In this document: piece after piece, positions 43,439 through 51,050 of the stretch
How positions within the stretch are numbered: position 1 is the first letter of the stretch
Layout: each line of letters opens with the position of its first letter
Origin: Terriglobales bacterium
GTDB taxonomy: Bacteria; Acidobacteriota; Terriglobia; Terriglobales; Acidobacteriaceae
NCBI GenBank assembly: GCA_035573675.1
Contig: DATMAB010000012.1
Span: 62,001-126,000 of the forward strand
Direction of reading: 5' to 3'
DNA length: 64,000 nucleotides
Notes under the pieces: generated by a model
The model's input: only the letters and a program-made list of their open reading frames with translations
Databases searched by the model: none
Told to the model about the DNA's origin: nothing
Program-made: the position numbers and the translations under genes

Positions 43439-44887
43439 CTAGATGCCGGGCAAGGTGTGCAGTCCGGCACTCGCCGCACGCTCGCGTACGATCGCGAGCA
43501 GGTCCTTCTCTACATCGCCCGGAATCGCAGGGCGCGTGTAGTCCGCGACCAGGTCGCGCACGCGTTCTCGGGAACGAGCCAGCATGTCTTTGCCGCCGGA
43601 CTCCACCCACGCGCTCAGCGATTCGCGGTCGGTAACCGGGGAAGGCAGGAACTGTTCGCTGCGGAAGAGTCGACGAGTCTCGGGAAGTTTCAGAAAATCC
43701 GTCTGATGTTCCGCGGCACGGAACATCTCCACTGCCAGGCTGGCTCCGTGGGCCTCGATTCCCTGCACCAACCGCAACGCCGACCCGATGGCCTCCGCGT
43801 CCATCACCAGCTTCTCCGCGCTGTGGCAGGCCAGGAAGTCCAGCATGCCGGCCCCGGACACCATGTTGATTCCCGCCAGCGCAGCCAGCACCGCGGCCAT
43901 GCCGCTCTCCATGCCCGCCTGCGCGTCCGCGATCTTGCTGTCGCCGCCCACCAGGTAGCCGTGGGTCGGCAGACCCAGATACTTGCCCACCTGCGCGCAC
44001 GCGGCGTTCAACATGGCGGTCTCTACGGCGCCCATGGGTGTGGTGGCCGTGCGCATGTCGAGGATGGATGGCGCCCCGCCCCATACCACCGGCGCTCCCG
44101 GCTGCGCCAGTTGATGGATGACGATTCCGCTCAGGCATTCAGCCGCATGCTGAGCCACCGACCCGGCGAGCGTCACCGGAGCCGCAGCGCCCGCCACCGG
44201 CATCGCCACGATCTCCGCCGGTACGCCGGTGCGTGCAAGCTCCACCAGGCTCTGGCCGGCGAACTCCGACCACGTCAAGGGCGGTGAAGGACAAACATCG
44301 AACACTGCCCGCGGCTTCGCGCGCAGGCCTTGCTGACCGCCTGCTTCGGCGGCCAGCATGTCAATCATGAACGGCAGGTTCTCCAACCCGAAAGCGCCAG
44401 TGACCACGGGCTTCTCCGAGTGCCACAGCACCAGGAACAACCGGTAGAAGTCCTTGATCGTTTCGGGCACATCGTCGCACACCACCGCCGTCGACTGCGC
44501 CGCGTACTGCGGCAGCGACTCGGCCACCTGCACCAATCGCACCAGATCGGCAGAGATTGCCGGCCGGTGCTCGAACGTCTCCGCGTCCAGCACATGCAGG
44601 CACGAAGAACCGGGAGCGAAATGCACCGCGTCGCCCCCATAGTGGATGCTTGGCTTCCCCGTACGGTCGTGAAGCCAGAACTCCCGCGGCGCCGACGAAA
44701 CCGACCGGTGCGCCAGCTCTTCGGGAATCCGGGCCACGCCGTCCGCCACGCGCGCGCCATGAGCCGAGAGCAGTTCGCAAGCCGCAGCACTCTGCACGCG
44801 AACGCCTGGAGCGCACAGGAGCTGGAAGGCCTCATCCAGCACGCGCTCTACCAGGGCGGGTTCGAGCAGCTCAAGTCGCGGTCGCAT
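43439..44887 (-). CDS. MttB-family methyltransferase (non-pyrrolysine)
   Basis: A 482-residue member of the trimethylamine methyltransferase superfamily: MRPRLELLEPALVERVLDEA, GKPSIHYGGDAVHFAPGSS, ETIKDFYRLFLVLWHSEKPV, GHVAP-like HLGLPTHGYLVGGDSKIADA region and GAGMLDFLACHSAEKLVMDA. No in-frame TAG occurs, so it is of the widespread non-pyrrolysine type. Those that have been studied demethylate quaternary amines such as glycine betaine or carnitine and pass the methyl group to a corrinoid protein. The cognate corrinoid gene lies directly upstream on the same strand (10-base gap). Confidence 0.9.
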   Translation of the reverse strand: MRPRLELLEPALVERVLDEAFQLLCAPGVRVQSAAACELLSAHGARVADGVARIPEELAHRSVSSAPREFWLHDRTGKPSIHYGGDAVHFAPGSSCLHVLDAETFEHRPAISADLVRLVQVAESLPQYAAQSTAVVCDDVPETIKDFYRLFLVLWHSEKPVVTGAFGLENLPFMIDMLAAEAGGQQGLRAKPRAVFDVCPSPPLTWSEFAGQSLVELARTGVPAEIVAMPVAGAAAPVTLAGSVAQHAAECLSGIVIHQLAQPGAPVVWGGAPSILDMRTATTPMGAVETAMLNAACAQVGKYLGLPTHGYLVGGDSKIADAQAGMESGMAAVLAALAGINMVSGAGMLDFLACHSAEKLVMDAEAIGSALRLVQGIEAHGASLAVEMFRAAEHQTDFLKLPETRRLFRSEQFLPSPVTDRESLSAWVESGGKDMLARSRERVRDLVADYTRPAIPGDVEKDLLAIVRERAASAGLHTLPGI

Positions 44888-44897
44888 GACGAATTCT

Positions 44898-45554
44898 TTA
44901 GGTGGACGCCGAATCCAGCAGGGCCTTCACCAGAGCAACCGAACTGATGGCATCCTTGCCGTACCCGTCCGAACCGATCCCCTCCGCCCACTGCCGGGTA
45001 ACGGGCGCTCCACCCACGATCACCTTCACACGCGGGCGCAGCCCGGCTCGCTCGACCTGTTCGACGAGCTGCTTCTGGCCGGCCATCGTGGTGGTCAGCA
45101 GCGCCGAAGCGCCTACGACGTCGGCCTTGACTTCCAGCGCCTTGCGAATGAAGGCCTCCGGCGTCACATTCACTCCCAGATCGAAGACCTCGAACCCGTT
45201 AGCCGCCAGCAGGATGCCCACCAAGTTCTTGCCGATCTCGTGAATGTCCCCGTGCACCGTCCCGAGCACCACCCGTCCGCGCAGTTGCCGTTCCACGCCC
45301 CGCCGCCGCATTTCCGGCTCCAACACTTTCATCGCGGCCTTCATCGCCTCCCCGGCCGCCACCAGGTCCGGAAGAAAAACCTCCCGGCGCGCGAACTGTT
45401 CGCCGATGCGGTCCATGCCCGGCACAAAGCCGCGATTGATCGCTTCCAGCGGTTCCATGCCGTGTTCCAGGGCCCGGCGTGCCAGTTCGACCGCGCGCTC
45501 CGGCGCGCCGTCGAGGACACTCTGTTTCAGCGAGTCGAAAAAGTCTTCTGCCAT
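44898..45554 (-). CDS. Corrinoid (B12-binding) methyl-carrier protein
   Basis: A cobalamin-binding protein of MtbC/MtaC type. It has a helical cap domain (about 1-90: FFDSLKQSVLDGAPERAVEL, GMEPLEAINRGFVPGMDRIG) and a Rossmann B12 domain with the base-off motif GDIHEIGKN (lower-ligand His at 105), LGVNVTPEAFI, GASALLTTTM and VGGAPVT. It accepts the methyl group from the MttB homologue encoded downstream. ATG 45554 (MAEDFFD) is preferred; ATG 45578 would add eight residues. A reductive activator or a methyltransferase to folate is not seen in the window. Confidence 0.92.
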   Translation of the reverse strand: MAEDFFDSLKQSVLDGAPERAVELARRALEHGMEPLEAINRGFVPGMDRIGEQFARREVFLPDLVAAGEAMKAAMKVLEPEMRRRGVERQLRGRVVLGTVHGDIHEIGKNLVGILLAANGFEVFDLGVNVTPEAFIRKALEVKADVVGASALLTTTMAGQKQLVEQVERAGLRPRVKVIVGGAPVTRQWAEGIGSDGYGKDAISSVALVKALLDSAST

Positions 45555-45671
45555 CTCGCCATCCTTCGTCGGATGCATATGTTGAACGAGGCAACTCTCC
45601 TAGGGCTGTGACCTTCGTCACGCCACAACCCTGTACGCGGTAGGCGGATGAAGCAGTCCCCCGCCGTCCAC

Positions 45672-45677
45672 TACAAT
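45672..45677 (+). promoter_or_regulatory. Candidate -10 box TACAAT before the M28 peptidase
   Basis: TACAAT covers the first of three close in-frame ATGs, so one of the later ATGs (45688 or 45700) is likely to be used. Confidence 0.3.
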
Positions 45678-45687
45678 GACCAAAGAG

Positions 45688-47517
45688 ATGACTGAACTCA
45701 TGCCTCCCAAGTTCCTGCGCACTCTGCCTGCCCTGGCTTTGATCGCCGTGCTGGCCTGGCCCGCCGGCGCGGTTAGCGAGAAGGCCGACGCCGACCGCTA
45801 TCGTGGGCATGTGAAAGTCCTCGCCGCCGACCGTATGGAAGGCCGCGGCGCGGAGACCAAGGGACTGGCTCGCGCGGGCCGCTATATCGAGCGCGAGTTT
45901 CAGCGCCTCGGCCTCAAGCCGATGGGGGAGAACGGAACCTACGAGCAGTCCTTCCTGGTGACCACCGGGGCGCGGCTTCGTCCCCAGAACAGCCTGGTGG
46001 TGACGCGCAACGGCGCCCGGCACCAATTGAAATTGCGTGAGGATTACATCCCGCTCAGCTTCTCGTCCGTGGGCTCGGTCAGCGGTCCGCTGGCCTTCGT
46101 GGGCTACGGCGCTTCCGCCGAGGAGTTCGGCTACGACGACTACACCCACTTCGACGTCAAAGACAAGGTCGTCGTTGTGCTGCGCCGCGAGCCGCCTGCA
46201 TTCCACGAAAAGAGCGGCCGCCAGGGTCCCACGCACCACGCACACCTCATCACCAAAGCCATCAATGCCCGCAACCGCGGAGCTAAGGCCGTCATCCTGG
46301 TCAACGGCAATCTCGGCAAGGGCGAACAGGACCTTCTGCTGCGCTTTGAGAGGCTGGCCGGCCCCGAGGATGTCGGCATCCCCATCGTCCAGGTGAAGAA
46401 CGCTGTGGCCGACAGCTGGCTCGAAGCGGCCGGCGCTTCCCTTTCCCAGCTCCAGCGCGAGATCGACGAAAAGTCCGAGCCTCGCTCCCGCTCCCTGCCC
46501 GATTCGCTCCAAGTCTCGCTCCGCGTGGAGATCGAGAAATTGCGTTCACGCGTCCACAATGTCCTCGCCTACCTGCCGGGCAAGAGCGAGGAGTACGTGG
46601 TGCTGGGCGCGCATTACGATCATCTGGGCCGCGGTGGCGCCAACTCGCTTGCGCCTTCGCAGACCGGGCAGATCCACCACGGAGCTGACGACAACGCGTC
46701 CGGAACCGCCGGCTTGCTCGAGCTGGCCCGGGTCTTCTCTGTTGAGCGCGGAAAGCTCGAGCGCGGCATCCTGTTTGCCGCCTTCGCGGGCGAGGAACTC
46801 GGCCTGCTCGGTTCGGCGCACTGGGTCAAGCATCCCACCCTGCCGCTGGACAAGGCCGTTGCCATGCTCAACATGGATATGATCGGCCGCATCCGCGACG
46901 GCAAAGTCTACGTCGGCGGGGTAGGCACCGGTTCCAACCTGCGGCCGCTCGTGGAAGCCGCGCTCCGCCGGCACAGGCTCACCGTGGACTATTCCTCCAG
47001 CGGCTACGCCGCCAGCGACCACACTTCGTTCATCACGCAGCGCATTCCGGCGCTGTTCTTTTTCTCCGGTCTGCACTCGGACTATCACAAGCCCTCCGAC
47101 ACCTGGGAGAAAATCGACGCGCCCGCGGCTGCCAACCTCCTTGATCTGGTCGCCGACATTACGGAACAGCTCGCCGCCGCCGAGCGTCCCCAGTTCGTCA
47201 AAGTGGAAGCCGAGACGCGGGGCGCCGGTTCGCCTTCGGCGAGCGGAGGGTACGGTCCCTATTTCGGCTCCATCCCCGACTTCGGCGAAGTCGAGACCGG
47301 CGTGCGCTTCGCGGACGTGCGTCCCGGCTCCCCGGCTGCCAAAGCCGGACTCCTGCCGGGCGACATCCTCATCCAGTTCGGTGAGACCCCGGTCAAGAAC
47401 CTCTACGATTTCACCTACGCCCTGCGCCGCAGCAAAGTGGGGGATGTAGTCGAGGTTAAGGTCTTGCGCGGCGGCCAGACCGTCTCCGCCCGCGTCACGC
47501 TGGAACAAAGACGATGA
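45688..47517 (+). CDS. Secreted M28-family aminopeptidase with PA and PDZ domains
   Basis: A protein of about 609 residues. The signal peptide LPALALIAVLAWPAGAV is followed by an N-terminal region and a PA-type insert (SGPLAFVGYGASAEEFGYDD, about 130-270). The M28 zinc-peptidase core has the ligands in order: GAHYDHLG (His), HHGADDNASG (Asp), FAGEELGLLGS (Glu-Glu), NMDMIG (Asp) and HSDYHKPSDTWE (His). A C-terminal PDZ domain spans about 515-600 (GVRFADVRPGSPAAKAGLLP, DILIQFGETPV). All catalytic residues are present. It overlaps the TolB-like gene by 4 bases, which suggests joint expression. ATG 45676 and 45700 are alternatives. Confidence 0.93.
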   Translation: MTELMPPKFLRTLPALALIAVLAWPAGAVSEKADADRYRGHVKVLAADRMEGRGAETKGLARAGRYIEREFQRLGLKPMGENGTYEQSFLVTTGARLRPQNSLVVTRNGARHQLKLREDYIPLSFSSVGSVSGPLAFVGYGASAEEFGYDDYTHFDVKDKVVVVLRREPPAFHEKSGRQGPTHHAHLITKAINARNRGAKAVILVNGNLGKGEQDLLLRFERLAGPEDVGIPIVQVKNAVADSWLEAAGASLSQLQREIDEKSEPRSRSLPDSLQVSLRVEIEKLRSRVHNVLAYLPGKSEEYVVLGAHYDHLGRGGANSLAPSQTGQIHHGADDNASGTAGLLELARVFSVERGKLERGILFAAFAGEELGLLGSAHWVKHPTLPLDKAVAMLNMDMIGRIRDGKVYVGGVGTGSNLRPLVEAALRRHRLTVDYSSSGYAASDHTSFITQRIPALFFFSGLHSDYHKPSDTWEKIDAPAAANLLDLVADITEQLAAAERPQFVKVEAETRGAGSPSASGGYGPYFGSIPDFGEVETGVRFADVRPGSPAAKAGLLPGDILIQFGETPVKNLYDFTYALRRSKVGDVVEVKVLRGGQTVSARVTLEQRR

Positions 47518-48599
47518 ACGTGTCCGCGCACAGGAAAGCTGCGGAGGTGTGCACGGCGTTGGCTATGCTCGCTCTGTACGTCTCTGCCATGGCTCCGCTC
47601 GCCGCGCAGTCACCGGCGCCTTTGGCCCTTCCCTCGGAGACGCATCTGCGCAGCGTGCGCCAGCTTACCAACGGCGGAGAAAACGCCGAGGCTTACTTCT
47701 CGGCGGACGACAAGCAGCTCATCTTTCAGTCCTCCGGCGAAGGCGTCTTCTGCGACCAGATTTACATCCTGCCGGTTGGGGCGCCAGACGACGGCCGGAA
47801 AAAACTTGTTAGCACGGGGAAAGGCCGGACGACTTGCTCCTACTTCTTCCCCTCGGGAAAGCGCATCCTGTTTTCATCCACGCACCTGGCGGGCCCGGAG
47901 TGTCCACCCCGCCCCGACTATTCGCGCGGTTACGTCTGGCCCGTCTACTCCAGCTATGACATCTTCACCGCCCGTCCCGACGGCTCCGACCTTCGCCGCC
48001 TCACCGCGACGCCCGGCTACGATGCCGAAGCCACCGTCAGCCGCGACGGCAAGAAGATCGTCTTCACTTCCATGCGCGACGGCGACCTCGACATCTACGC
48101 CATGAACGCCGACGGCTCGAACGTCCGCCGCCTCACGCACGAACTGGGCTACGACGGAGGCGCGTTCTTCTCGCCCGATGGCAGAAGGATCGTCTACCGA
48201 GCACATCACCCCAAGTCTGCGGAGGAGATTGCCGACTACAAGGCCCTGCTGGCTGAAGGTCTCATCCGGCCCGGCAATCTCGAACTCTGGGTGATGGACG
48301 CCGATGGCTCCAACAAGCGCCAGGTCACCTCCAACGGCGCGGCCAACTTCGGACCGTTCTGGCATCCCGACGGCAAGCGCATCATCTTCGCTTCCAATAT
48401 GGCTGACCCCAAGAGCCGCAACTTCGACCTCTACCTGATTAATGCCGACGGTACCGGCCTGGAACGCGTGACCTATCATCCGGAATTCGACGGCTTCCCC
48501 ATGTTCACCTCCGACGGCCGCCGGTTGGTCTGGGCCTCCAACCGCAACAACGCCCGCCGCGGCGAAACCAACCTCTTCCTTGCTGATTGGGTGGAATAG
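47514..48599 (+). CDS. Secreted TolB-like WD40/PD40 beta-propeller protein
   Basis: A 361-residue protein with a signal peptide (LAMLALYVSAMAPLAAQ) and at least five PD40 repeats such as AEAYFSADDKQLIFQSS, DAEATVSRDGKKIVFTSMRD, GGAFFSPDGRRIVYRAHHP, FGPFWHPDGKRIIFASN and GFPMFTSDGRRLVWASNRN. The DGxx(I/L)xF repeats are those of TolB and of dipeptidyl-peptidase propellers. No peptidase domain is attached. The 4-base overlap with the M28 peptidase gene suggests that it assists or binds that enzyme, or forms a peptide-degradation set in the periplasm. Confidence 0.88.
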   Translation: MNVSAHRKAAEVCTALAMLALYVSAMAPLAAQSPAPLALPSETHLRSVRQLTNGGENAEAYFSADDKQLIFQSSGEGVFCDQIYILPVGAPDDGRKKLVSTGKGRTTCSYFFPSGKRILFSSTHLAGPECPPRPDYSRGYVWPVYSSYDIFTARPDGSDLRRLTATPGYDAEATVSRDGKKIVFTSMRDGDLDIYAMNADGSNVRRLTHELGYDGGAFFSPDGRRIVYRAHHPKSAEEIADYKALLAEGLIRPGNLELWVMDADGSNKRQVTSNGAANFGPFWHPDGKRIIFASNMADPKSRNFDLYLINADGTGLERVTYHPEFDGFPMFTSDGRRLVWASNRNNARRGETNLFLADWVE

Positions 48600-48639
48600 C
48601 GCTCGAATTGTCGCGCCGCGGCACAAGGTCGGGTCGTAC

Positions 48640-49130
48640 ACGTCAGTCACTGCGACCGCGTCAGTTCCGGAGAGCGTCCTTCCCTGCCCATCGCGCCGCG
48701 GGCTGCGGGGAGGCCGCAAGCCGCTTCTCCACCTTTCACCGCCGCAGCCTTAAGTTCAGGATTGCGTCTGCCCACTGCCTGTAACGCCCAATTGACGGCC
48801 TTCTTGACGAAGTTCCGCTCGTCGGTGGCGGCGGCTTCGACGGCATCAGCGTTCCATCTGCGCCGCCGTCACGCGCGCCGGTTCGTCCACGAACGCTGCC
48901 AGCATGCGCACCTCATGCCGGCCGGTCGCCCACCGGGCCTCGGCCAGATCGTGATTCCGCCCTAGGCGCTTGGCCAGTTGCCGCAGCCTGCTCACCGGCA
49001 AGCCGAATGCCTTCTGCGAAGGTATCGCGTACCGCGCTATCCCCTCGCGGTTGCGCTTGCTCCCGTGGGCCTTCAGCCATTTCACTATCGCCTCGGCCTC
49101 AGGCTTTGGAAAAAAGGAGTTGATGAGGCA
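48640..49130 (-). pseudogene. Remnant of an AlkD-like DNA alkylation repair gene
   Basis: Read on the minus strand, PKPEAEAIVKWLKAHGSKRN runs to AAFVDEPARVTAAQMER, which matches the N-terminal third of AlkD-like DNA glycosylases, and then a TGA follows. In another frame comes TDERNFVKKAVNWALQAVGR and RNPELKAAAVK, which is the typical C-terminal end of the same family. About 100 central residues with the DNA-binding and catalytic part are missing, and no normal start codon precedes the conserved N-terminus. The gene is therefore inactivated by an internal deletion and frameshift. The remaining bases to 49251 hold nothing recognisable. Confidence 0.8.
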
Positions 49131-49251
49131 TGCCTCAATCTAGACCACAATGAAGTGTACGGGCGGGCAACAATGTCGAGGGCCAAGCGCTAGGCCAACA
49201 GCAAGGCCGTTAGGATGACGCTCAGGCCGCTCATGACCTGGTAGCAATAGG

Positions 49252-49272
49252 AAAAGGGGCCTCTTCGGCCCC
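49252..49272 (-). terminator. Rho-independent terminator after tRNA-fMet
   Basis: On the minus strand GGGGCC and GGCCCC pair over 6 bases around a 5-base loop and are followed by TTTTCC. It lies 72 bases beyond the 3' end of the tRNA. Confidence 0.7.
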
Positions 49273-49343
49273 CGTTCCTGCTTAGTGCTCCCTTGTCCTC
49301 CCTCGCGGGAGGCCCGCTATCAGCGGCAACTCTATGATTGCGT

Positions 49344-49420
<77 letters not shown>

Positions 49421-49518
49421 CATTCATCCTAACAGAACAAGGAGATGATGTCAGCCGCGGATCGAGGAAAGCTGCGGAAAGCATGCGTGCGAGAGATCGA
49501 CTCCCTCGGCGCTCTTCG

Positions 49519-50064
49519 TCAGCTTTTCATCTTGGGGCGCTCGCAGGCGGTAACGATCTTGGTCGGGTCGATGGCTTCGCTGTCGAGCTGCATCTCGACG
49601 ACTTTGCCGCTCTTGTCGATGAGATAGGTGACGCGGCGCGCGGCCTTGTACTTCGGCTCGTAGACGCCGTAGGCGCGGGTGACGTCGCCGCCCCAGTCGC
49701 TGAGCAGCGGGAAGCTCACGCCGATCTGCTCGGCGAAGGCCTTGTTGGCAAACATGCTGTCCATGCTCACACCCAGTACCTGGGTGTCTGTGGCCTCCAG
49801 CCGGGCAAGGTTCTGCTGGTAGGCCTTGAGTTCCTTCGTTCAGCCGCCGGTGAAGGCAAAGACGTAGAAGGCGAGCACGACGTTTTTCTTGCCGCGGAAG
49901 CTTGAAAGGGTGACCTCCTTGCCGGCCTGATCCTTGAGCGTGAAGTCGGGTGCGACGCTGCCGACCTTGATCTTGGGCGGCGGAGGCGGAGCCGGTTTCG
50001 CCTCCTGGGCGAACGATGGGATGGACGCCGCCAACGACGCGGCCGCGAGCAGGAGCTTGCGCAT
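49519..50064 (-). CDS. Secreted peroxiredoxin (AhpC/TSA), probable selenoprotein
   Basis: The frame from ATG 50064 to 49519 (181 residues) is broken by one TGA at 49840-49842. Before it the protein reads signal peptide [35 protein letters not shown] and [13 protein letters not shown]. After it comes [20 protein letters not shown], then [20 protein letters not shown] and a C-terminal [10 protein letters not shown]. In AhpC/TSA proteins the residue at the TGA is the peroxidatic cysteine (FTxxCTxE). Sec75 is therefore expected; Sec peroxiredoxins are known in other bacteria. A strong SECIS-like hairpin follows. GGAGG lies 6 bases before the ATG. Annotation programs would give two fragments (49840-50064 and 49519-49770). 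Confidence 0.8.
49792..49825 (-). promoter_or_regulatory. Candidate bacterial SECIS hairpin (peroxiredoxin gene)
   Basis: In the mRNA GGCCT and CCAGC (separated by one bulged A) pair with GCTGG and AGGCC: 10 base pairs with a 13-base apical loop that starts AG. The loop begins 25 bases after the TGA. Stem length, loop size, G within the first two loop bases and spacing all fit the bacterial SECIS rules. Confidence 0.65.
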
Positions 50065-50408
50065 GAGTTCCTCCGAGGGAGAAAACCCAAGCGTACTCGC
50101 GGCGAACGTAGGCGTCAATCACAGCGGGGCGTTCACGCTTTGATCTTCCCAGGCTGTCGTTCAAAAACTGGCACAACAAGGGTGGGGAGCCGGCCATCCG
50201 AGCTCGCGCACTTCAAAGCTCGTGGCCGCCTTCTTGCTCACCTAGAGCCCTTGCAATCGCCATACGGAGTGAGAAAGACACGGTAATCCGCGGCCGGGTT
50301 GCCGGCGCCATGCAACCCCTTTTCGGCGGCGGGTTAACGAATTTTTCAACGCGTTGCGTGAATGAGGCCTCAGCCAGTAGAGTCAGAGAGGCAGGTAGCA
50401 GATCGCAG

Positions 50409-51050
50409 GTGGCGAAGCCGAAAAACAAAGTCGCAGAAGTCAGCCCGGCGAAGCGCAACACCAACGGCGCGGCCAAATACCAGCGCATCCTGGACGCTGC
50501 CATCGACGTGATCGCCGAGAACGGATACTTCCAGTCGCGAGTCTCGGATATCGCCGAGCGCGCGGGCGTCGCCGACGGTACCATCTATCTCTACTTCCGC
50601 AACAAGGAGCAGATCCTGACGGCAGCAATCGACGCCGCCTTCGCCGCTTTCCTGGAAAAGGCGCGGCGCGAAGTGGAGCAGGCCCGGGATCCGCGCGAGC
50701 GGCTGCGGCGCGTGGCGCTGCTGCACCTGAAAGCTATGGGCGAGCGTCGCAGTCTGGCGGTGGTGTTCCAGACCGAGCTGCGGCAGAGCGCCAAGTTCCT
50801 GGCGCAGTTCTCGCACCAGCGCCTGGTGGAGTATTTCGACCTGATCCGGCGCGTGGTGCGCGAAGGACAGGAGGCGGGCCTGTTCCGGCGGGATATGTCC
50901 GACAAGATCGCCGCCAACTGCTTCTTCGGGGCGTTGGACGAGATGGTGACCTCGTGGGTGCTGAGCGAGCGCGATTATTCGCTGGCCGGCGCGGCCGAGG
51001 CCGTGGCCGACGTGGTGCTGAAGGGCATGGAAACGCGGACGGCAGAATGA
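50409..51050 (+). CDS. TetR-family regulator (FadR-like)
   Basis: A protein of 213 residues starting at GTG 50409. The N-terminal helix-turn-helix is clear (KYQRILDAAIDVIAENGYFQ, SRVSDIAERAGVADGTIYLY, FRNKEQIL). The C-domain (VFQTELRQSAKFLAQFSHQR ... LVEYFDLIRRVVREGQEAGL) is like regulators of fatty-acid use that sense acyl-CoA. The stop overlaps the start of the acyl-CoA ligase gene by 3 bases (ATGA), so the ligand is probably the ligase product. ATG 50310 would add 33 residues of non-conserved sequence. Confidence 0.87.
   Translation: MAKPKNKVAEVSPAKRNTNGAAKYQRILDAAIDVIAENGYFQSRVSDIAERAGVADGTIYLYFRNKEQILTAAIDAAFAAFLEKARREVEQARDPRERLRRVALLHLKAMGERRSLAVVFQTELRQSAKFLAQFSHQRLVEYFDLIRRVVREGQEAGLFRRDMSDKIAANCFFGALDEMVTSWVLSERDYSLAGAAEAVADVVLKGMETRTAE

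Noticed and set aside
43194-44138. Minus-strand frame of 314 codons
   Set aside because: It lies in another frame of the MttB-type gene and is Gly/Arg-rich without motifs.
43439-44887. Pyrrolysine-containing MttB
   Set aside because: The frame has no internal TAG codon and is full length without it.
48846-48860. TGA in the AlkD-like gene as a third selenocysteine codon
   Set aside because: The sequence after it continues the family only in another frame and after a large deletion, and the family has no redox cysteine there.
50310-50408. Longer N-terminus of the TetR regulator from ATG 50310
   Set aside because: The additional 33 residues do not look like protein, and the HTH domain normally begins soon after the start, so GTG 50409 is preferred, with some doubt.
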